Shown: one piece after another, positions 55,801 through 64,000 of the stretch
Numbering within the stretch: the stretch's first letter is position 1
Layout of the letters: each line of letters begins with the position of its first letter
The notes under the pieces: generated by a model
What the model was told of the DNA's origin: nothing
Database searches by the model: none
Seen by the model: the letters and a program-made list of their open reading frames with translations, nothing else
Program-made: the position numbers and the translations under genes
From: Lineus longissimus
Lineage: Eukaryota > Nemertea > Pilidiophora > Heteronemertea > Lineidae
Length of the DNA: 64,000 nt
NCBI RefSeq assembly: GCF_910592395.1
Contig: NC_088315.1
Coordinates: 14,057,808 to 14,121,807 of the forward strand
Direction of reading: 5' to 3'

Positions 55801-58800
55801 CCAGAACCGGAACTCGGCTGACGGAAGGGGTGGTGGCGGAAGGTCTGGTAGACCTCCGGGTTTTCTGCCGGAAACGGAACCGGAAGAGGCTTAAGGCGTC
55901 TTTGCGGCCCGTTTCCCGCCACCAGACGAAGTCCTTTGTGGTGAGACAAAGGACGCCATCGGAGGGGTACGCCATATAAAAAATGGTACCAATGCCAATA
56001 AAAACACTGGGAACCCCAAGTAGGCCAGAAAGGACGCAATTATCAAGGGAAACGAAAACATGCCTACTTGAATTAATCACTATTGCAATGGATCTGATTC
56101 TTGTTCATTACAATAGAGAGGAGAATAGCCTACGTAAATCTACCCTACCAAGATCAAAATAATGGAGCCGGGTCGACAAAGCTAGCTAAGAGCGGTCTAT
56201 AATTAAATAGACTGGACAATACTAATGCCAAGATTAGTTTGGCGGTCTACTCCGTAGGTGAATGAACCCAAAGACCGTCTCGACTTGGCTGGTTGAATTT
56301 GGAAAATCGAATTCACGGCAGCTTTGAAAAAACGATGTGCGGCCGAGCTGTTAACTCAGTTCTCCCTTTATAAAATTAAAGGGATACACTTGTGTTTGAG
56401 CCCAAATTGAGTAACATGCAAAAGTGTTCCATAGGTCAGTTTGAATGACACAAAATGAGATATTGCACTTTTTCAATTTTGGCTCCCTGGTGGCCAAGTT
56501 GAGATTCATATTGGACCGAAATCCAGTGTCAGAGGTTATCTGACCTAGTGGGTCATGCGTACCAAGTTTCAAGTTGTTAGCTTTAGCGGTTAAGAAACGT
56601 GTTATTGTTACACTTAAATGGTCAATTTCAGCCATTTGACCTCTTTGACCTTGAAAAGTAGGTCAAATTAAAAACTCAATGGACATGTGATGTATCCTTG
56701 CTTGGAGTACCTACCATAAGCGAGATATTGCACTTTTTTGGTTTTGGTTTGGCCTCCTGGTGGCCAAGTCAAGAATCAGTTTTAATCGAAATTCAGTGTC
56801 CGAGGTCACATGACGTAGAGAGTCATGTGTACCAAATTTCAAATTCATAGCTTTAGCGGTTAAGAAACATGCCATAGTTACACTCAAACGGCCAATTTAT
56901 GCCATTTGACCTCTGTGACCTTGAAAAGTAGGTCAAATCAAAAACCCTGTATGATATGTGATGTATCCTTGCTTGGAGAACCTACCAGAAAAATGTTATC
57001 ACAAATGGGTCACTCATAAGAGAGATATCACACTTTTTAGGTTTTCACTTCTGGCCCCCTGGCAGCCAAGTCAAGAATCAGATCGGACTGAAATTTGGTG
57101 CCAGAAGTTATATGACGTAGGGAGTCATGGGTACTAAATTCTAAGTTCATAGCTTTATCGGTTAGGAAACGTGCCATATTTACACTCAAACGGACAATTT
57201 ACGCTATTTGACATCTTCCGCCTTGAAAATCAGGTCAAATCAAAAACCGGTACGATACGTAATGTATTCATGCTAGGAGAACCTACTATGAAAATTTTGT
57301 CGCAAACGAGTCGCTTATAAGAGACATATAACACTTTTTGAGCTTTCCACTTTTGGCCCCTGGTGGCGAGGTCAAGAATCAGATCAGACCGAAATATAGT
57401 GTCAGAGGTCACCTGACCTAAGGGGGTCCTGTGCACAAAGTTTCAAGTTCATAGACCTACATTGTATAGGTTAAGAAACCTGGCACTGTTTTTGAAACAG
57501 GATAAAGACGACGGACGACGACGACGATGGAGCCACACCCTACAGTGAGCCGTCGGTACTGGGGATTGAACCTAAGACCTTTGGATTGATACAGTCACTC
57601 TAGAAGCAGCCAATGGCTTTGAGATGGCAACAATATTACATGTATTTCCAAGATGGCAGCCTTCCAAATTTAAAAAAAATCAAGACAATGTAAGATACAT
57701 GTACAAGAGTAAAAATAAAAACAAATTCTTTTTAATTTCACCGTCAGTATCAGGGATCACACAACCTTTTCGGGTTCATAAAATACAAAAAAACACAAAA
57801 AGGGCAATTGCGGCCATATTTGAATTCCGATTTAGCTGAAATTTAGCGTACACATGTAGGGTACTTATATTCATCCCTACACCAAATTTGAACCTTCGAC
57901 ATAACAACGACATAACAGCACCTGACGATGTCATATGCATCCTCATTGCATGTATCTATGATAAAAATGTGATGATGGAGTCCTTAGTTAGGGAGAAATA
58001 GCACTTTTTGTGCTTTTGGTTTTAGCCATCTGGTGGCAAAATCAAGAATCAAACCGGATCGAAATTTGGTCTACCAGGTGTCATTGCATCTATGGGAAAC
58101 ATATTTATGAAGTTACAAGTTGATAGCTCCAGTAGTTACAAAAAGTGCCTTGCTAACAGATGACGACGACGATTGACACCACGTCATAAGATAAGCACAC
58201 CTCTCTGGAGGTGAGCTAAAAAGCCTGGGCCGACTGAATTGAAACTCCGATAGTGCTGACAGGACATAATAGAGTATAGTGTAATGGTTAAATGCTTTAC
58301 ACTATTCTCTGTTAGGCCCTGTTAGCGCTATTGCCATTGGTGTTTCGATTCGGTCGGCCCTGGGTTTTAGCCAAATTGGTGCCACACTCAAAAGGGAGAC
58401 CTGCCACTTGTTAGGCAGACACAATAACCATTAGGCCATTGCCTCAGAAATGCATGACACATTGCATGTTGTGAGGTCATAGGTCATTGGAGTCCGTGTA
58501 CACAATGGGCGATATGAATCAAGGCTAGCAAATGCTTTTATCTACATGTAAGATTTTATGTAAATTTACAAAGGGCCTTTCTTTAGAAAATTGAAATAAA
58601 AGCATCTGCTACCTGTAGTCTTTATTTATATCACCTATTGACTGCAACATTTCTAAACACTCACCAGCATATTCACAGAAATGATTTGATATATCATAGG
58701 CCTCGGGATTCACGCCACCGTATTCATAGTCTATGAAATAGGCCCGGTCTGAAAATAGAAAGCATGATCTGTCATGTCTGTGAAATACACCCACCATCTG

Positions 58801-61800
58801 ATGGCGGAAGCTAGGAAAGCACGATGGCACAATGGAAGAGCACCTGACTTGTGAGAGGATCGTCGTGGGTTCGAGGCTTTGCCCGAGTCACTCAGTATAC
58901 TTTAAAGTGTGGCCTGAAATGGTCAAGTGAGTACTCGGGCACTTTGCCCAACATCAAATTTATGTCTGCAAATCAAAGATTTTATGTTGGGCACCCAATG
59001 TAAATTTGACATAAACTTACACACCGAATTTGAGCTGGAAGTAATATTTCATTTTGGGTAGCTCCAACATAAGGTCTATGTTGGGCATATTGGGCAACCC
59101 TAAAATAAATTAATGTTTGAAAGCTTTTAAAAATCCAAAATAGGTTTTTTCAAAATTGGATAAAAATGAATGATTCAGGGACCATTTGCTCACTTATCTG
59201 CATAATGTTTGTTGGATCACATATCACAGATAACAGAAGACACTGACCTTTGACCGTCCAACACTTTGACCCTGTGACCTTGAAATGTAGGTCAAATCAA
59301 AAAGCTGGAGGATATGTGATGTATCGTTGCTTGAAGTACCAATCATTTACAAACTTTTCGGACCAGTATAGAAATATTATGATTACAGGAGTTAATGCAT
59401 ATTTTCATGTTATGTTTGGCCCCCTGGTGCCCATGCATGAATCATATAAAGCTGTGATTCGGTCACCCAGGGGTAAGTTTGAGTTCAGTAGCTTTAGCAG
59501 TAATGAAACGTGTCACCCATGTCTGGCAGTTTGGCACCAACAGACGCCGGATGCTGCGCCATTGTAAAGGCTCATAGGTGAGCCAAAAATTATAATAATG
59601 TGTTTCTGACCGGCAGGCAATAGAAATTCATTATGGAATACATGCAAAAATGCTTTTTACATTATAATTAATTGGCAACCTTTAACATGTTTACGAGAAA
59701 AAATCCAACATAGAATCATGTTGCTCAAACGTAAACTCCCATCCTCTCAACGTAAATTTTACGTTCGGTCTCCAATACAGGATTTCCGTAGAGCTGGGTA
59801 GAAGCTTTGTTTATTCATGTCATTGGGCATGTATAAAAAATTATGTTGTGTAAGATTTTCATAAAATTTGGGCATATTTGCCAGTGACGTACAGTTTATG
59901 CACTAATTGGTTTCTAAACAAAGCTTTCTGGAGTCAACTGGCAATGTAGCAATTCTTATTAGCTGTTACAAATGTAACTCACCATTTTCTTCTGTGATGA
60001 TGATATTTTTCAACAACAGATCATTGTGAGAGAAGACCAGTGGGGAATTAACATATTCTGCTGCTTTCTCCAGAGTCTCTATCTCCACCAGAAGGCGCTT
60101 GCTGTCGGGAACTTCCATTTTTAACCTGAAATCAATGATTTATTATTGAAGGAATGACTGGCTTTTTACTGCAGTATGTTTGTTCTTTTGGTTCATCAGT
60201 AAACTACTTTTCTGAACGCTTTTGATCGGGTCAAATCAGAGTCAACAACGAAAAAGCGTGATAATTCAGTCAGATTTTGAATTTTTCCTTTTTTGTGCAA
60301 TTCGTTGACGTAAACTACTCATGTAGAAAAGAAGATGACTGGGCAGCTGACAGCCCTTAATAAACCAATGGTCTTTTAACCCTTTGAGGGCCAAAACTGC
60401 CATTCAATGTTTTTAGAAACCCAACCGTTGAGTGCCAAAACCGTCATTTGATGTTTTGACACGTCTTTAAGATAACGTAAGATGGAGGTATATAGGCTTA
60501 TGCAAGGCTGGCACCGAAAAGGTTTACAGGAATATTCTGCTGGTGTTTTTGATTCTATGTTTTTTGAGACTAGCAAAATTGAAGAAACGCAATGTAAAAG
60601 TAGATTGAGATGAAATTGCTTGAATCAAAGTTTTCTATCAAAAAACGCTACACCAAAGTCGCAGTTTCACAGAACAGCGAAATACATATTAGACGCGAAC
60701 ATTCCCTGGTTAACAGTAATTTATCCAACAACTTCAGGGTGAAGGAATCACCTGAAAATATGAGTTCTGACTATAGATCCAAGCACTTGATTGGGAAGAA
60801 TGTTTACGAAGACGTCGCGTCACGTCACGTCACAGTACGTCATGTAAAAATGCATCGTGACATGACGACAGGCAACACTATGTTATGTAAACGTTGTTCC
60901 CAATCAAGTGCATGGATCTATAGTTCAGAGCAAATTACAATGTAATAGTAACCCCAACTCACAGTTTGTTGAGAAACAAATGATACGTAAAAATAAGAAG
61001 CAATGAATTACAAGAACACTGTACATCTGCAGGGAGACCCACACTGTAGTCTGTCAAAACATCAAGACCACTCAACTCTAAACTCTTTATTTGACTTTCA
61101 AATTTAAAAGGTATAAATTAAACCATACCGTTCATTTCTCTCTGGCTCAGGAAATTCGGCAGGGATGACTTTCAACCATTTCCTCATGGTGCGAAATACT
61201 GTCGGCGTAATGTTGGAATCTTTTAATTCTGGAACTTGCAATGCATGGAAGTTGACCATTTCTTTTGCAATTAAACTGGAGAAGAAAATAATTTGGTTGT
61301 CATGATGAGACCTACCGAAATCTCTCATCTCAAGGCATAAAGGCATACGACATCACATTCTTTTCATTTCAATTTTTGTGAAAAACAATGGCAACACATA
61401 GCTTTCGCGCTTTAACGGTCTCAGACAAGTTGCTGTCCTTCGAGCATGATGAAAAATCTCTATTTTGTTATATTTTTAAGGACTTGACACTGAACTGGGC
61501 TGGGGTTTTCAAATACACATAAGCTTAACTGAGCCATCAGTTTGTAAGAAATTTTCATGGGATTCAAAGAAAGATAAAACTTCTACACAACTATGGTTTA
61601 TGGTACTGTCTTTAACTGTAGTGGTCTAACCACAAGCAGCAATTCCCTGCCGTTAACGGTGGAAAACACTGACCCCAACAAGCTCAACTACATGTAGTCA
61701 AGCTTCAGTCTGATTAAACCAGAGGACAATAAGGCCCAAACATGCTAAAATAACATACTGTAGAACAGAAAAATGTTGCGTTCAGGATATTTTCATGTAC

Positions 61801-63145
61801 ATGTATTTCATGAGTAGGTCCTGCTCGCAGAAAAAATATTCTGCCGCAAAAAAACTTGCTTTGTCACTTTTCAGCAAGAATTCCCTATAATTGTTGCCAA
61901 GTTTCTGTATAGGCCTACCCTCTTGTGCATCATATAAATTACACTCCACAAACACAAATTCCACACCTCTTCAATGACTTATGCCTTATTAATGCTCATC
62001 TTTGTGTTCTATAGCCTTAAATTTCTCCACACAGTGAGACCTGTCAGTGGATATGAGTAAACATCGAGGTTTTGCAAAAAACCATCTCAAAATCATATCC
62101 GATACAAATTATGGCAGAAAATCATACCAAACTCTAGATCTTTTGATGATCTTTCGGTTGAACACCATTAGCACCGATTTCAGACTTGGCAAGACAACTT
62201 TATTTGATTGTTTCTGTGCGTTGTCAAGCATGGCACCCAGCCATGTGATATTTTCCTCGATCAAATGGTTGTAACGCATGGGTGACCTCTGTGATGTGGT
62301 AGAGAGTCGATGTGATTTGACGTCACGCGTCATTGTTGAGGGCTGGACAACGTATCTGTATCACGTGTTGTGGTGAGCCAATTAGAAGGCTGCTTCCAAA
62401 ATGGTGATTTTTCATGAAAGAGTCATATTTATTCTCGCCACCAGTCTTGGCATGCTGTCCATATACACTTTCGACACAGCGTTTTTGAACGCAGAAGACT
62501 TGAAGCTAGGTTGTTTAGATCATGAAAGTGCGCTCTTGGTACAGGCCTTCTGATTGGTTAATATTTGTGACTTTTCTTTATCGAGTAACTTTTTGTATAA
62601 ATCACGCGTTTTCAATCATAGGCCGTTAACACTGGCAATAAATAGTTCAAAAATTAAGAAGACATATTAAAGTAATTATGAGTTGGAAATTGATATCAAT
62701 CACAATAGTCTGAAACGTATGATATTAATTGACATGCTAGAAACAGCGGGAGACTTCCGAAAACAAGATCGGCGGTAGCGTGCCATCTAGTGAGGAATAA
62801 CAGAACCAACTTATACAGGAAGATGGTTGGTGTCCGGGTCGGCGAAGTGGATTCAAGGCTTGAGAGTCAAGATGACAAAATACTGCACCTTCCAATATGG
62901 TCTTCTCGCACAGATTTCTCATCAAGGGTCCGTCCAGGAATAAAGCCATATGCTAGACCATTCTTGAAGGCACAGTACAGTGATTTAGCACAGCCATGTT
63001 GCTCAAGGAGCTTCATATTCCTTTTCTCCACATCTCTGTCAATGATGATCTCTGTCTTCTCCCCATAGATTCGCACCAGGACGACATCTTTAAAGTCACC
63101 GAGATGGCAACCAACCAACACGTTAGTGATGCCTTCAGTGAAAAC
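52847..63145 (-). CDS. ETNK: ethanolamine kinase, partial (five internal exons)
   Basis: Exons in transcript order: 63145-62889, 61275-61129, 60125-59983, 58748-58665, 53007-52847. All junctions are GT/AG and the phases match, giving 264 residues. The N-part is FTEGITNVLVGC, VVLVRIYGEKTE and HGCAKSLYCAF, closer to ethanolamine than choline kinases. The phosphotransferase motif FSHNDLLLKNI (Brenner-type HxD) and the choline/ethanolamine kinase signature YFIDYEYGGVNPEAYDISNHF are intact. The C-part (YELYPDEEYQKKWL, VTEKDVQTLYVQTNQLAL) ends where family members continue with SHFFWGLWA. The start exon lies beyond 64000. The last exon was not found. The product phosphorylates ethanolamine with ATP in the cytosol, supplying PMT's substrate. 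The 5.7-kb intron between the last two exons holds a DIRS-like relic and repeats. Confidence 0.92.
53453..55785 (-). pseudogene. DIRS-like retrotransposon gag and RT start, decayed and truncated
   Basis: On the - strand, a Pro/Ser-rich gag-like frame (55785-54976) is followed after a stop by another (54771-54280) and by frameshifted pieces to 53812. The start of a reverse transcriptase follows (53815-53453): EVATLLEKQAIQVL, FYSHIFLVPKKAGTWR. That spacing and the VPKK block resemble DIRS/Pat-type tyrosine-recombinase elements. The RT stops after about 60 residues, and no RNase H or tyrosine recombinase is present. It lies in an intron of the ethanolamine kinase gene, in the same orientation. 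Confidence 0.6.
55786..56345 (-). other. probable 5' region of the DIRS-like relic; no gene
   Basis: GC-rich sequence upstream of the gag-like frame gives way to AT-rich flank near 56090. I could not define a terminal repeat. Confidence 0.35.
56450..57580. repeat. tandem array of the ~300-bp dispersed repeat (array 2)
   Basis: About four units, with the 'gagatattgcac' landmark near 56457, 56717, 57019 and 57322. The order of blocks is the same as in array 1. It ends in a GAC-rich tail (57505-57530) and 'acagtgagcc'. The array sits in the large kinase intron. Confidence 0.85.
57960..58217. repeat. single diverged copy of the ~300-bp repeat
   Basis: Contains 'agaaatagcactttttgtgcttttgg', 'atctggtggcaaaatcaagaatc', a short GAC tail and the terminal 'ggtgagctaaaaag'. 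Confidence 0.65.
58224..58363. mobile_element. 140-bp near-palindromic fold-back MITE
   Basis: The arms (left starts CCTGGGCCGACTGAATTGAA) are complementary almost from end to end, apart from about a 6-nt bulge, leaving a loop of roughly 12 nt around 'tggttaaatgct'. An RNA copy would form a long hairpin. It lies on the antisense strand of a kinase intron. Confidence 0.75.
58817..58895 (+). other. tRNA-like, probable SINE head
   Basis: Box A-like TGGCACAATGG and box B GGTTCGAGGCT lie at suitable spacing within 'gcacgatggcac...cccgagtc'. The stems do not form a clean cloverleaf. It is immediately upstream (on the + strand) of kinase intron sequence and is probably a retroposed tRNA-derived fragment. 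Confidence 0.35.
59240..59590. repeat. partial copy of the ~300-bp repeat
   Basis: Contains 'tgtgaccttgaaatgtaggtcaaatc', 'gatatgtgatgtatcgttgctt' and a terminal 'ataggtgagccaaaaatt'. Confidence 0.65.
60168..60375. repeat. dispersed repeat (partner 50686-51222)
   Basis: A contiguous shorter copy of the repeat described at 50686-51222. It is followed directly by 'ttaaccctttgagggcc', a common end of TTAA-type MITEs. Confidence 0.7.
60771..60922. mobile_element. 152-bp fold-back element
   Basis: The arms start CTATAGATCCAAGCACTTGA and pair over about 38 bp; the centre is rich in 'cgtcacgtcacg' motifs. It lies in a kinase intron and has no coding capacity. Confidence 0.65.
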
Positions 63146-64000
63146 CTGGAAATAAAGAGGGACCCAGTGTGAGAATAACATTCTCTGAGAGACATGGCTC
63201 TAAAAAAGTGTGCAGAAAGAGAGCGAATTCCGATATCAAGGATGTGACGGTGTCCAGAGCGAGAAAAGGAAACACTTTCAAAGTCAAACAGTTCTCCTTA
63301 GATTTAGAACTGGTCTTACTTGTTCCACGGAAAACTAAAGGCATAAATGTACATGTATTTTGGTTTTGAAATGGCCAGGGGTCATGTGCTCACCTGTGGT
63401 CAATAACAAGAATATGGTTACCATTATGGCTACAGAGAATTTGACCCGAGAGTGACCTCGAAAAATATGTTTACGTTACGTCATGAAGGTACGACGTTAT
63501 ATTTCAACACATCACTACGCATTGTGGTGCATAATTGCAAGTATGCGCCATCCTCCTGGTTGGAAAACAGATTTTTTAAAGCCATTTCCAGTTGCTTTGG
63601 GATCCACAATTGGCTTGATGAAACTGGCTGAAAATTTTATGGAACAAAGAATTCGGGCAGTGATATTTTAAATTCGCAATGAAGTTTGGGCAATCCAAAG
63701 CAAATACATGTAAGTTTTAAAAAGAACGCATTCTTCCAACCAGCCCGAGTGTGGGTATTGGAAAACTATGGATTACAAAACTATGGATTGGACTTGGAAA
63801 GTCTGGACTGACAGTCATCACTCTCCACCGCCTGGAATGAACTGAAGTCCTGTCCCAGCTCATTTCCCAATACCCCATCAGTTGACAAAGTTGTTGAAAC
63901 AGGAGCATCATGAAGTCAGAAAAAGTGGCAGAATTTCAAGAACAAGAACTCTGTGAACAATGATACGCAACCCCTTTTTAAAGGGACAATATAGGCAGCA
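63146..64000. other. upstream intron of the ethanolamine kinase; no exon found
   Basis: I looked on the - strand for the N-terminal kinase exon and saw none. A piece of the ~300-bp repeat family ('ggccaggggtcatgtgctcacc') lies near 63372-63395. Otherwise nothing is recognisable. Confidence 0.4.

Noticed and set aside
58817-58895. Possible functional tRNA gene on the + strand
   Set aside because: The same problem: good internal promoter boxes, poor stems.
1-64000. CRISPR arrays, bacterial operons, riboswitches
   Set aside because: The sequence is clearly metazoan nuclear DNA; the short regular repeats present are microsatellites, tandem duplications or transposon subterminal motifs.

Overview
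This is a stretch of animal nuclear genome. Two host genes have short exons with clean GT/AG junctions and large introns, and the rest is packed with metazoan-type transposons (BEL/Pao, Gypsy, DIRS-like, LINE, pogo, Helitron-like, fold-back elements). The repeat style suggests a marine invertebrate; I cannot place it more closely. There are no CRISPR arrays, rRNA genes or convincing functional tRNA genes.

Host genes: at the left, on the + strand, six exons (2500-7530) encode a complete 267-residue phosphoethanolamine N-methyltransferase (PMT). At the right, on the - strand, five internal exons (63145 down to 52847) encode most of an ethanolamine kinase; its first and last exons were not found. 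The two genes point towards each other and act consecutively: the kinase makes phosphoethanolamine and the methyltransferase converts it towards phosphocholine.

Between them lies a 36.6-kb nest of mobile elements (12099-48702), all inside one BEL/Pao retrotransposon bounded by a perfect 5-bp target duplication (CTGAC). Its 5' LTR is split by a truncated LINE (12341-18401, 9-bp duplication), itself split by an intact 5.0-kb DNA transposon, 'T' (12570-17567), with a three-exon 731-residue transposase-like gene. Its gag-pol is interrupted by a decayed Gypsy element (19674 to about 24970) that carries a 941-bp element with a 9-bp duplication. Its 3' LTR is split by a 20-kb composite, 'X' (28491-48560), with 28-bp terminal inverted repeats and its own transposase-like gene. 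That gene is interrupted by a Helitron-like element 'Y' (30966-37980), which holds an intact young Gypsy element (32397-37179) and a Mutator-like element 'U', and by a pogo-type transposon 'Z' (38075-42542). A fold-back element and a second Helitron-like element, 'W', sit in the right arm of X.

Main points of interest: Z encodes a pogo transposase fused to an OTU-type cysteine protease domain and a PHD finger. T and X encode different, poorly described proteins that share three acidic motifs at nearly the same spacing, suggesting one DDE-like superfamily. Y and W share unusual termini (5' TTAGTCTCCG, 3' hairpin plus CTAG) and both lie at A^T sites without duplication. Outside the nest are arrays of a ~300-bp repeat, MITE-like elements tightly flanking PMT exon 5, and a truncated DIRS-like element inside a kinase intron.
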